From an uncultured Ruminococcus sp. (GTDB lineage Bacteria > Bacillota > Clostridia > Oscillospirales > CAG-272): a stretch of DNA of 7,750 nt. Made by a program: the position numbers and the translations under genes. Positions within the stretch are counted from its first letter, which is position 1, and each line of letters opens with the position of its first letter. The notes beneath the pieces are model-generated. The model ran no database searches. It saw only the letters and a program-made list of their open reading frames with translations, and was not told the origin of the DNA. Of the stretch, positions 1 through 6,068 are shown one piece after another. Where the stretch lies: assembly GCA_902796505.1 (NCBI GenBank), contig CADBPA010000083.1:1-7750 (forward strand), read 5' to 3'.

Positions 1-4
1 ATTG

Positions 5-13
5 TGATAGAAT
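5..13 (+). promoter_or_regulatory. candidate extended -10 promoter element
   Basis: The bases TGATAGAAT match an extended -10 element: TG, one base, then TAGAAT, which agrees with TATAAT at five of six positions. Transcription would start around position 20, leaving a short leader that contains the AGAGG ribosome binding site of the gene starting at 40. The -35 region would lie left of the window and cannot be checked, so this rests on a single short motif. Confidence 0.4.
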
Positions 14-26
14 GAAAAATTTCTGC

Positions 27-31
27 AGAGG
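27..31 (+). promoter_or_regulatory. ribosome binding site of the glycosidase-like gene
   Basis: AGAGG lies 8 bases upstream of the ATG at 40. This spacing supports the ATG at 40 over the in-frame ATG at 52, which would place the motif too far away. Confidence 0.6.
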
Positions 32-39
32 TTTTCGAC

Positions 40-2151
40 ATGGCCAAAACAATGATCACGTTTTCCGGCGACGGCTTTTCTTTTGCCGAACGCTTCGGTC
101 CGGACGCCGCGATGATCGCAGAATGGTGCGGAAAGCGACGCGTCTATCGGAAATTCGTCCGGTTTTCGCACGCGGGAGGAGAGTTTCCGGTCGATCTTTC
201 CACCGGATCTGATCCCGCCGCGGCGGAATTTCGCAAGGAGATCTCCTACGCGCACGCCAAAGCGATGCTCCCGGTCGCCGATCCGGTCGGCTATTTTTCC
301 TTCGGGATCGCCGGAGAAAAGGAAAAGTATTTCGTAAACGAACGCGCGGAGATCTTTTACCAGCCGCCGTGGGAGAGAAACTTTCCTTCCGCGCCGACGC
401 TGACGCCCGCCGCTTTCGGGATTGCCGGCGGAAAGGGCGCAGACGCTTCGCACGGTGCGCGTCCGGACGATCTGTCGCTGCTCGACGGCGTGATCCCCGT
501 CCTTTTCGCGCGCTGGACGCACAGGCAGCCGGCAATCGAGTTGACCTTGTTCTCAGCGCACGGAGACGCCGACGGCGAGCCGTCCTTCTTCGTCCGAAGA
601 ACCGAATACGGCAGAGGTACGGTCTCTTTTGACTATTTCAACGCGGGCTACACGGGAAAAGGAACGATCCTCTCGCTCGATCCCGCGATCTTTTACGATG
701 CGCTCGCAGGCATACTCGCCGATCGGGAAGAAAATCTTGCGACCGTTGCGCGGATCTCGGTCCCTGAAAAAGAGGTCGAGCGCGGATACTACGGCGCGCT
801 TGCCGCCGCAGACGCTTTCTATTACGGTGCGATCCCGCGCTACGGACACGGCTTTTACGGCGTGGAGACGCACGACGATTTTCCGCCGAACTATATCGCT
901 TCGATCTACACCGACTGCGTGACGGGCAATTTCCGACGTGCGCGGGATACGGCGGCGCATTTTCTGCATCACGTCGCGGACGCGCGCGGGAGCATCCGCT
1001 ACCGTCAGGGCGACTCGCAGCTTCCCTCCTACTCGGCAAGCGAGATCGGGCAGATCCTTTGGCTTGCGGGGCGGTACCGGAAGATCCTCCTCCCCGCCGG
1101 GCGACTGAAAGAAGAACTCCCGATCCTCTGCCGTCTGGCGGACGGGATCTTATCCCGCATCGCAGAAAACGAAGACGGCGAAACGCTGATACGGATGTGC
1201 GCGGAGGCAGACACCAACGGGCGGATCTACGAATACCTGCAAAACTCGATGTGGGCGGTGCGGGGACTGGACGCGCTCTCCGATCTGCCCGGCGTGGGCG
1301 AGCGATATCGGGAGGCCGCGAAAAAGCTTCACGATTCGATAAAAAGCGTTCTAAAGAAGCACTCTGAGCCGACGAGATTCGGACTTCTGCCGCCCGTGCA
1401 TCTCGGTTATCCTATTCTCCCGCTCACACTTTCAAGATGTCGGGAAACGACCTTTCCCGTCCCGGAGCAGGTCTTTTCGGCGTATATGAGCGGGAACACC
1501 AACCCGCGGAAGGATATTGAAGGAAGCGAACAGAGCCTTTCCGAAAACGTCTACGCCAATTATCGCTACTATCCCGAAATGCTCTCCTCCCGTCTGCTCC
1601 CCGAAGAGCAGGAGGAAGCGGTGGAAGAACTTCGCGCAGGAGCGGGCGGCGAATACTTCGGGATGACGCGCCTTTTCGGAGGGTTGGACGACTGGCCGTG
1701 TTACAATATGGCGCTGTATTTTCTCGATTGCGGGAAGAAGGAACGCTTCCTGACGCTTCTTTACGCGCATCTTATCGCACACGGGAACGAAAAATTCCAC
1801 ACCTACTACGAGCAGATGAAACTGCGGGACGGCCAATGGACACAGGGGGCAGACACCTCGCTTCCCTCACAGCTGCTCGTTCCGTGGATGCTCGCGATCG
1901 CCTTCGTCCACGAGACGGTAGACGGAAGTGCGGTAGAAATCTGCAAGGGTGTGCCTGATCCATGGTGGCGCGAAGGTTTCTCGGCGAAGAGGATCGGCAC
2001 GTCGTTCGGCAAAGTCTCGCTCGGATGCCGGAAGGGGAAACTGACCGTGCGCATCCACGGAAAAACCGACAAAAAGATCCGCATCTTTCTGCCGGACGGA
2101 AGCAGCGTCGCGGGACAAGCGGGAACGACAGTTGTTTGGATCGAAAGATAG
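40..2151 (+). CDS. six-hairpin glycosidase-like protein, family unassigned
   Basis: A complete 703-residue protein. I do not recognise a named family, but the architecture resembles six-hairpin ((alpha/alpha)6-barrel) carbohydrate enzymes. Residues about 1-240 look like a beta-rich N-terminal domain. Residues about 245-625 are a run of paired helices with aromatic-rich loops, and about 645-703 are a short beta-rich tail ending in VVWIER. Barrel-like landmarks are GVETHDDFPPNY (274-285), a DGS-like ARGSIRYRQGDSQ stretch (315-327) followed by a helix ending in AGRY, GGLDDWPCYN (547-556), FHTYYEQ (586-592) and SLPSQLLVPWML (607-618). Acidic residues in these loops (Glu276, Asp279, Asp280, Asp550, Asp551, Glu591) are catalytic candidates by position only. 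There is no signal peptide or membrane segment, so it is probably cytoplasmic and would act on imported oligosaccharides. The start at 40 is backed by AGAGG at 27-31. It stands alone on its strand, converges on the operon to its right, and ends at a strong terminator. A non-enzymatic barrel protein is possible. Confidence 0.6.
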   Translation: MAKTMITFSGDGFSFAERFGPDAAMIAEWCGKRRVYRKFVRFSHAGGEFPVDLSTGSDPAAAEFRKEISYAHAKAMLPVADPVGYFSFGIAGEKEKYFVNERAEIFYQPPWERNFPSAPTLTPAAFGIAGGKGADASHGARPDDLSLLDGVIPVLFARWTHRQPAIELTLFSAHGDADGEPSFFVRRTEYGRGTVSFDYFNAGYTGKGTILSLDPAIFYDALAGILADREENLATVARISVPEKEVERGYYGALAAADAFYYGAIPRYGHGFYGVETHDDFPPNYIASIYTDCVTGNFRRARDTAAHFLHHVADARGSIRYRQGDSQLPSYSASEIGQILWLAGRYRKILLPAGRLKEELPILCRLADGILSRIAENEDGETLIRMCAEADTNGRIYEYLQNSMWAVRGLDALSDLPGVGERYREAAKKLHDSIKSVLKKHSEPTRFGLLPPVHLGYPILPLTLSRCRETTFPVPEQVFSAYMSGNTNPRKDIEGSEQSLSENVYANYRYYPEMLSSRLLPEEQEEAVEELRAGAGGEYFGMTRLFGGLDDWPCYNMALYFLDCGKKERFLTLLYAHLIAHGNEKFHTYYEQMKLRDGQWTQGADTSLPSQLLVPWMLAIAFVHETVDGSAVEICKGVPDPWWREGFSAKRIGTSFGKVSLGCRKGKLTVRIHGKTDKKIRIFLPDGSSVAGQAGTTVVWIER

Positions 2152-2168
2152 TAAAAGCGAAATGTCTC

Positions 2169-2180
2169 GTATCGAAATAG
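2169..2180 (+). repeat. left arm of a 12-bp perfect inverted repeat
   Basis: GTATCGAAATAG here is the exact reverse complement of CTATTTCGATAC at 2289-2300. The arm runs into the foot of the first terminator. A looser outer pair surrounds it: AAAGCGAAATG at 2154-2164 against CATTTTCGCTTT at 2334-2345, with a one-base length difference. Confidence 0.8.
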
Positions 2181-2216
2181 TACCGCCCGAAAAACGGGCG
2201 GTACTTTCATTTTTTG
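2179..2216 (+). terminator. intrinsic terminator of the glycosidase-like gene
   Basis: A perfect 11-bp stem (2179-2189 with 2195-2205, core ACCGCCCG/CGGGCGGT) closes an AAAAA loop and is followed by TTTCATTTTTT. It begins 27 bases after the stop at 2151. Read on the - strand the hairpin is not followed by a T-run, so it serves the + strand gene only. Confidence 0.88.
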
Positions 2217-2237
2217 CAAATAAATATTTGCTTTTTT
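2216..2237 (+). terminator. weak AT-rich hairpin with T-run, possible back-up terminator
   Basis: GCAAATA (2216-2222) pairs with TATTTGC (2225-2231), probably as a 5-6 bp stem with a wider loop, and is followed directly by TTTTTT (2232-2237). It lies just past the strong terminator at 2179-2216. The stem is short and AT-rich, so it would be weak alone. On the - strand the hairpin is followed by A residues and could not terminate. Confidence 0.3.
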
Positions 2238-2288
2238 AGTCGGATTCCGGCAGGGCTTTTCTGCATCTTTCTATATGACTGCATCAAC

Positions 2289-2300
2289 CTATTTCGATAC
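2289..2300 (-). repeat. right arm of a 12-bp perfect inverted repeat
   Basis: CTATTTCGATAC on the + strand is the exact reverse complement of 2169-2180. It directly adjoins the second terminator hairpin, which starts at 2301. The two arms enclose 108 bases holding the first terminator and the AT-rich hairpin. Confidence 0.8.
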
Positions 2301-2332
2301 AAAAATCCGACTCCTTCGGGAGCCGGATTTTT
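2301..2332 (-). terminator. intrinsic terminator of the ligase-vor-ilvE operon, possibly bidirectional
   Basis: AAAAATCCG (2301-2309) pairs with CGGATTTTT (2324-2332), and CTCC (2311-2314) with GGAG (2319-2322), around a four-base TTCG loop. The only non-complementary pair (2310/2323) is A-C in the + strand transcript but a G-U wobble in the - strand transcript, so the hairpin is fully paired only in RNA of the ilvE operon. It starts 19 bases beyond the ilvE stop. Both orientations end in five T residues, and in the + direction the loop is the stable C(UUCG)G tetraloop, so it may also catch read-through from the left gene. Confidence 0.82.
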
Positions 2333-2351
2333 GCATTTTCGCTTTATTTTA

Positions 2352-3416
2352 TCAGACCTTCACGATCCAGCCGAAGGGATCGGCGATCTTGCCGAACTGG
2401 ATGCCGGTCAGGGTATCGTAGAGCATCTGCGTGACCTCGCCGATCTTCTCGCCGTTGACGACATATTCCTGATCTTCATACATCAGCTTGCCGATCGGCG
2501 AAACGACCGCCGCGGTGCCGGTGCCCCAAGCCTCTTCGAGCGTTCCGTTCGCCATCGCCTCTTTGAGTTCATCGACCGAGAGCAGGCGTTCGTGGACGGT
2601 ATAGCCCTTGCTGCGAAGCACTTCGATGCAGGATTTTCTCGTGATACCGGGAAGGATCGAGCCGGAGAGCATCGGGGTGACGATCTCGCCGTTGATTTTG
2701 AACATGACGTTCATCGCGCCGACCTCTTCAATGTACTTGCGATGCACGCCGTCCAGCCAAAGCACCTGCGAGTAGCCCTTCTGCGCCGCGTGTTCGGCGG
2801 CGCGGTTGGACGCGGCGTAGTTGCCGCCGCACTTGGTGTAGCCGGTGCCGCCCCGGACGGCGCGGACGTCCTCCGATTCGATCATGATCTTGACCGGGTT
2901 GATGCCCTCGGCGTAATAGCTTCCGCTCGGCGAGGCAATGATGATAAAGGTCGCGTGATTGACGCTATGCACGCCGAGATGCTCGTCGTTTCCGAAGAGG
3001 AAGGGGCGCAGGTAGAGCGACGTGCCTTCCGAATGCGGCACCCAATCTTCCTCGCATTTGACAAACGCGAGCAGCGCCTGCAGACTGTCCTCGACCGGGA
3101 TCTCGGGCAGGCAAAGGCGCTCGGCGGAGCTGTTGAGCCGCTTCATATTCTCGATCGGGCGGAAGAGCTGAACGCTGCCGTCCGCGATGCGGTAGGCCTT
3201 GAGTCCCTCGAAGATCTCCGAGCCGTAATGCAGCACGGTGGACGCCGGATGCAAACTAATATTAGCAAAAGGAATGATTCTTGCGTCGTGCCAACCGTTC
3301 TGCTTGTCATAATCCATAACGAACATATGGTCGGTAAAATACTTTCCGAAGCCGAGAACGCTGTCCGCCGGCTTTTCCTTCGGCGCAGTCGTTTTGGTGA
3401 TCTTGATGTCCAGCAT
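2352..3416 (-). CDS. ilvE: branched-chain amino acid aminotransferase
   Basis: A complete 354-residue fold-type IV PLP enzyme of the longer, BCAT-like IlvE type. It swaps the amino group between valine, leucine or isoleucine and 2-oxoglutarate in the cytoplasm. Visible hallmarks are HYGSEIFEGLKAYR (63-76), LYLRPFLFG (134-142), the PLP lysine Lys195 in GYTKCGGNYAAS (192-203), YIEEVGAMN (228-236), whose Glu should contact the pyridine nitrogen, and GTGTAAVVSPIG (298-309). No key residue is missing. The ATG at 3416 has AGGAG 9 bases upstream (3426-3430), abutting the stop codon of the preceding gene, so translation is probably coupled. It is the last gene of the operon and is followed by the terminator at 2301-2332. 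Its place beside the oxidoreductase genes points to branched-chain 2-oxo acids as the shared intermediate. Codons for residues 50-56 are unusually AT-rich compared with the rest of the gene. Confidence 0.95.
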   Translation of the reverse strand: MLDIKITKTTAPKEKPADSVLGFGKYFTDHMFVMDYDKQNGWHDARIIPFANISLHPASTVLHYGSEIFEGLKAYRIADGSVQLFRPIENMKRLNSSAERLCLPEIPVEDSLQALLAFVKCEEDWVPHSEGTSLYLRPFLFGNDEHLGVHSVNHATFIIIASPSGSYYAEGINPVKIMIESEDVRAVRGGTGYTKCGGNYAASNRAAEHAAQKGYSQVLWLDGVHRKYIEEVGAMNVMFKINGEIVTPMLSGSILPGITRKSCIEVLRSKGYTVHERLLSVDELKEAMANGTLEEAWGTGTAAVVSPIGKLMYEDQEYVVNGEKIGEVTQMLYDTLTGIQFGKIADPFGWIVKV

Positions 3417-3425
3417 AACTTGGTT

Positions 3426-3430
3426 CTCCT
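3426..3430 (-). promoter_or_regulatory. ribosome binding site of ilvE, next to the preceding stop codon
   Basis: AGGAG on the - strand lies 9 bases before the ilvE ATG (3416). It directly follows the TAA stop of the gamma-subunit gene (3433-3431); stop and site together read TAAAGGAG. Ribosomes finishing the upstream gene would sit on this site, which favours coupled translation. Confidence 0.8.
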
Positions 3431-3970
3431 TTAATCCTGATATTCGTAACCGAGCCTTATGGCGGCAAGGTTTTTATCGTAAAGATCCTGATGGCGCGCC
3501 GAGATGACCTTGTGGAGCGTCGCCTCGATGTTGCGCTCGCCGATGTCGGGGCAGACCGCCATGATCTTGCCGAGCAGGATCATATTGGCAAGTCCGGTAT
3601 AACCCTTCTCGTTTGCCATTCCGGTCGCCGGAACGTAATAGACCTCAACGTCGGTGCGCGCGACCTTTCTTCCGATCAGCGTGGAATCGACGAAGATCTT
3701 TCCGCCGGGAACGACGGCGTTTTCATACTTATCGAGCGAGGGAAGATTCATTGCGAGCAGGACGTCCGGCCGATCGACGATCGGGGATCCGATCGGCTCG
3801 TCGCTGAGGATGACCGAGCAGTTCGCCGTACCGCCGCGCATTTCCGGGCCGTAGGAGGGAAGCCAGCTCAGCTGCCGCTCGTCCACGAGTCCTTTATAGG
3901 CGAGGATCTTTCCGACGAACAGGATGCCCTGACCGCCGAATCCCGCAAGCAAAAAGCGTGTCGTACTCAT
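3431..3970 (-). CDS. 2-oxoacid:ferredoxin oxidoreductase gamma subunit (VOR-like)
   Basis: A complete 179-residue protein, the usual size for a separate gamma subunit of the pyruvate/2-oxoisovalerate/2-oxoglutarate:ferredoxin oxidoreductase superfamily. This domain forms part of the cytoplasmic complex that oxidatively decarboxylates 2-oxo acids to acyl-CoA. Diagnostic motifs are the N-terminal glycine-rich AGFGGQGILFVGKILA (9-24) and the signature SYGPEMRGGTANCSVI (39-54), followed by IGSPIVDRPDVLLAMN (60-75). It overlaps the beta-subunit gene by 4 bases (ATGA) and has AAAGGAGG 7 bases before its ATG, so it should be made in step with beta. The gene order alpha, beta, gamma with a separate ferredoxin is that of VOR/KOR-type enzymes. 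Indolepyruvate oxidoreductase IorB shares the fold, but the neighbouring separate alpha and beta genes argue against it. Confidence 0.92.
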   Translation of the reverse strand: MSTTRFLLAGFGGQGILFVGKILAYKGLVDERQLSWLPSYGPEMRGGTANCSVILSDEPIGSPIVDRPDVLLAMNLPSLDKYENAVVPGGKIFVDSTLIGRKVARTDVEVYYVPATGMANEKGYTGLANMILLGKIMAVCPDIGERNIEATLHKVISARHQDLYDKNLAAIRLGYEYQD

Positions 3971-4722
3971 TTCGTTTCCTCCTTTGCGCTTCTATCCTTA
4001 TAAACGCCGAGCGGATAGTAGGGGATCATTTTGTCCTGCACCCATTCGAGCGCCTTATCCGGCGTCATGCCCCAGTTGGTCGGGCAGGAGGAGATGACCT
4101 CGACGAGCGAGAATCCCTTGCCGGCGATCTGGTTTTCAAACGCCTTTTTGATGGCGGCTTTTGCCGCGCGGACGTTCTTGACGTTATTGACCGCTACGCG
4201 CGCGATATATTCCGGACCGTCGAGCGTCGAAAGCATCTCGCAGACGCGGATCGGGAAACCGCATTGGGTGACGTCTCTTCCGTAAGGCGAGGTCTGCGTG
4301 ACCTGACCGGGCAGGGAAGTCGGCGCCATCTGGCCGCCGGTCATTCCGTAGATCGCGTTGTTGACGAAGATCACGGTGATGTTTTCGTTTCTCGTCGCCG
4401 AATGGACGGTTTCCGCCATACCGATCGAGGCAAGGTCGCCGTCTCCCTGATAGGTGAAAATGATGTTTTCGGGCATGGCGCGCTTAAGGCCGGTCGCAAT
4501 GGCGGGCGCTCTTCCGTGCGCCGCCTCCACCATATCGCAGGCGAAGTAGTCGTACGCCATGACCGCGCATCCGACTGGGGCGACGCCGACCGTCTTTCCT
4601 TCGATCCCAAGCTCGTCGATCGCCTCGGCGACCAGACGGTGAATGATCCCGTGCGTGCAGCCGGGGCAATAATGGAAGGGCGCGTCGGTCAACGCGTGGG
4701 GTTTCTCAAATACGATACTCAT
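3967..4722 (-). CDS. 2-oxoacid:ferredoxin oxidoreductase beta subunit, TPP-binding (VOR-like)
   Basis: A complete 251-residue catalytic subunit that binds thiamine pyrophosphate and should carry one [4Fe-4S] cluster. TPP/Mg2+ binding is shown by QGDGDLASIG (92-101) through VNNAIYGMTGGQ (120-131). Likely cluster ligands are Cys19 and Cys22 in YCPGC, Cys52 in PVGCAV, and Cys213 in SSCPTNW, a pattern known from split oxidoreductases of this family. The reading frame stays open upstream to 4824, but the start is placed at the ATG at 4722. A perfect AGGAGGT lies 8 bases ahead (4731-4737), the ATG overlaps the alpha stop as ATGA, and the longer version would add 34 arginine-rich residues encoded inside the alpha gene. 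The end overlaps the gamma start by 4 bases. Substrate cannot be read from this subunit alone; 2-oxoglutarate or other 2-oxo acids remain possible. Confidence 0.93.
   Translation of the reverse strand: MSIVFEKPHALTDAPFHYCPGCTHGIIHRLVAEAIDELGIEGKTVGVAPVGCAVMAYDYFACDMVEAAHGRAPAIATGLKRAMPENIIFTYQGDGDLASIGMAETVHSATRNENITVIFVNNAIYGMTGGQMAPTSLPGQVTQTSPYGRDVTQCGFPIRVCEMLSTLDGPEYIARVAVNNVKNVRAAKAAIKKAFENQIAGKGFSLVEVISSCPTNWGMTPDKALEWVQDKMIPYYPLGVYKDRSAKEETK
3978..3985 (-). promoter_or_regulatory. ribosome binding site of the gamma subunit, inside the beta gene
   Basis: AAAGGAGG on the - strand lies 7 bases before the ATG at 3970 and is embedded in the last codons of the beta-subunit gene. Together with the ATGA overlap this indicates coupled translation and fixes the gamma start. 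Confidence 0.85.
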
Positions 4723-5783
4723 TTTTTCAGACCTCCTGCAACAGACTGGATCGCGGCGAGCACCTGCTCGGGCGAGGGGATCATACCGCCTGCGCGATTG
4801 CAGAGCGTGACCGGGCGGCGGCACTTGGTCGCCAGCTCAACGTCCTCGATCATCTGCCCCATCGACAGCTCGACCGAGAGGAAGGCGCGGCACTTGTCCG
4901 CCGCGGCGGCAAAAATCTTTTTCGGGAAAGGCCAGAGGGTGATCGGACGGATCATACCGACCTTGATGCCCTGCGCTCTCGCGGCAACGATGGCGTTTTT
5001 GGAAACGCGCGCCGCAATACCGAACGCGGCGATGCAGATCTCGGCGTCTTCCATGAGATACTCTTCCGCCATCGCTTCCTTTTCCTCGATCACCTTGTAG
5101 CGCTCGAAACGCTCGAAGTTGATGCGCTCAAGCTCCTCCGGATTGAGGTAAAGCGAGTTCACAATGTTATGTTTTCTTTGCATTTTGGTGCCGGTGACCG
5201 CCCAGGACTTGTCAAATTGCTTCGGAACGTAGTTGCCGAGCGTGACGGGTTCCATCATCTGCCCCATCGTTCCGTCCGCAAGGATCATGGCGGGCATACG
5301 GTATTCGTCCGCGAGATCAAAGCCCTTGAAGGTGAGATCCGCCATCTCCTGCACCGACGCCGGAGCCAGCGCGATCACGTGATAATCGCCGTGTCCGCCG
5401 CCGCGCGTCGCCTGGAAGTAATCCGACTGGGAGGGCTGAATGCCGCCGAGTCCGGGGCCGCCGCGCTGGACGTTGACGATGAACGCCGGCAGATCCGCGC
5501 CGGCAATATAGGAAATTCCTTCGCTTTTGAGCGAGATTCCGGGGCTCGACGAGGAGGTCATGACGCGGAAGCCCGCCGAGGAGGTTCCGTAGACCATATT
5601 GATCGCGGCGACCTCGGATTCGGCTTGCAGGAAGGTGCCTCCGATCTTCGGCATCCGCTTCGCCATATAAGCGGCGATCTCGGTCTGGGGGGTGATGGGA
5701 TAACCGAAGTAGTGGCGGCATCCGGCTTGGATCGCTGCCTCCGCGATGGCTTCGTTCCCTTTCATCAATACTTTATCCGACAT
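4719..5783 (-). CDS. vorB: 2-oxoacid:ferredoxin oxidoreductase alpha subunit (3-methyl-2-oxobutanoate dehydrogenase VorB-like)
   Basis: A complete 354-residue alpha subunit, matching the usual length of about 350 for the protein commonly named VorB in clostridial annotations. With beta, gamma and the small ferredoxin subunit it should convert branched-chain 2-oxo acids plus CoA to acyl-CoA, CO2 and reduced ferredoxin. The first domain (about 1-190) has GYPITPQTEIAAYM (27-40), the conserved glutamate region LQAESEVAAINM (52-63), TSSSSPGISLKSEG (76-89) and VQRGGPGLGGIQPSQSDY (105-122). The second domain (about 245-345) has RPITLWPFPKK (279-289) and the FLSVELSMGQM stretch (301-311). The N-terminus beginning MSDKVLMKGNEA fits the family start. 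AGGA lies about 11 bases upstream (5795-5798), a little far but without a better alternative. The downstream end overlaps beta by 4 bases. The branched-chain substrate call rests on similarity to VorB and on ilvE nearby; a KorA-type 2-oxoglutarate enzyme is the main alternative. Confidence 0.9.
   Translation of the reverse strand: MSDKVLMKGNEAIAEAAIQAGCRHYFGYPITPQTEIAAYMAKRMPKIGGTFLQAESEVAAINMVYGTSSAGFRVMTSSSSPGISLKSEGISYIAGADLPAFIVNVQRGGPGLGGIQPSQSDYFQATRGGGHGDYHVIALAPASVQEMADLTFKGFDLADEYRMPAMILADGTMGQMMEPVTLGNYVPKQFDKSWAVTGTKMQRKHNIVNSLYLNPEELERINFERFERYKVIEEKEAMAEEYLMEDAEICIAAFGIAARVSKNAIVAARAQGIKVGMIRPITLWPFPKKIFAAAADKCRAFLSVELSMGQMIEDVELATKCRRPVTLCNRAGGMIPSPEQVLAAIQSVAGGLKK
4731..4737 (-). 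promoter_or_regulatory. ribosome binding site that decides the beta-subunit start
   Basis: A full AGGAGGT on the - strand lies 8 bases before the ATG at 4722, inside the final codons of the alpha gene. It rules in the start at 4722 over the earlier in-frame start at 4824. Confidence 0.9.
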
Positions 5784-5804
5784 ATCTGTAACCGTCCTTT
5801 CTCG

Positions 5805-6011
5805 TCATTTCTCAACCGTGATGATGCAGTCCGGACACATCGTCGCACAGAAGGCGCATCCGATGCAGGCGGCCTGGTCGGTCATTTCCACGGGGGTATG
5901 TCCCTTTTTGTTGATCTTGTCTTTGGCGATCTTCAGGATCTTCTTCGGGCAGACGGAAACGCACAGCCCGCATCCCTTGCAAAGATCGGTCTTAAAGGTG
6001 AGCTTCGGCAT
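5805..6011 (-). CDS. 2x[4Fe-4S] ferredoxin-type subunit (delta) of the VOR-like enzyme
   Basis: A 68-residue protein with two complete CxxCxxCxxxCP motifs: Cys11, 14, 17, 21 and Cys49, 52, 55, 59. An extra Cys62 follows the second. Each motif set binds two [4Fe-4S] clusters in the crossed fashion of bacterial ferredoxins. It most likely carries electrons from the TPP/[4Fe-4S] beta subunit to free ferredoxin, as the delta subunit does in four-subunit oxidoreductases. The lysine-rich linker (residues 23-37) between the clusters could mark a docking surface. The ATG at 6011 has AAAGGAG 7 bases upstream (6019-6025). It is separated from alpha by 21 bases and lies directly upstream of it in transcription. 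A freely diffusing ferredoxin co-transcribed with the complex is the alternative. Confidence 0.92.
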   Translation of the reverse strand: MPKLTFKTDLCKGCGLCVSVCPKKILKIAKDKINKKGHTPVEMTDQAACIGCAFCATMCPDCIITVEK

Positions 6012-6018
6012 AAAAAAT

Positions 6019-6025
6019 CTCCTTT
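6019..6025 (-). promoter_or_regulatory. ribosome binding site of the ferredoxin-type subunit
   Basis: AAAGGAG on the - strand, 7 bases before the ATG at 6011. It sits in the 57-base spacer 6012-6068, the longest gap inside the operon. I see no convincing hairpin or two-part promoter there. Confidence 0.8.
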
Positions 6026-6068
6026 ATATAAACCTTATTCGTTGAAACCGTTGGAATGGAATTTCGCG

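Noticed and set aside
56..535. Open frame on the - strand opposite the glycosidase-like gene
   Set aside because: An arginine- and serine-rich shadow frame with no motif or ribosome binding site; the + strand frame is continuous for 703 codons with a promoter, ribosome binding site and terminator.
2214..3434. A 406-codon open frame on the + strand opposite ilvE
   Set aside because: It starts inside the terminator region and runs antisense through all of ilvE. Its hydrophobic-looking first residues come from the T-rich intergenic sequence, not from a real signal peptide.
4723..4824. A 34-residue N-terminal extension of the beta subunit
   Set aside because: The extension is arginine-rich, lies inside the alpha gene in another frame, and lacks a ribosome binding site, while AGGAGGT sits 8 bases before the ATG at 4722.
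3958..5100. A 380-codon open frame on the + strand opposite the beta and alpha subunits
   Set aside because: Antisense shadow of strong oxidoreductase genes, with no recognisable motif.
6012..6068. Internal promoter in the spacer before the ferredoxin gene (TATATAAAGG on the - strand)
   Set aside because: The AT-rich box merges with the ribosome binding site, leaving no room for a leader, and there is no convincing -35 partner at the right distance.
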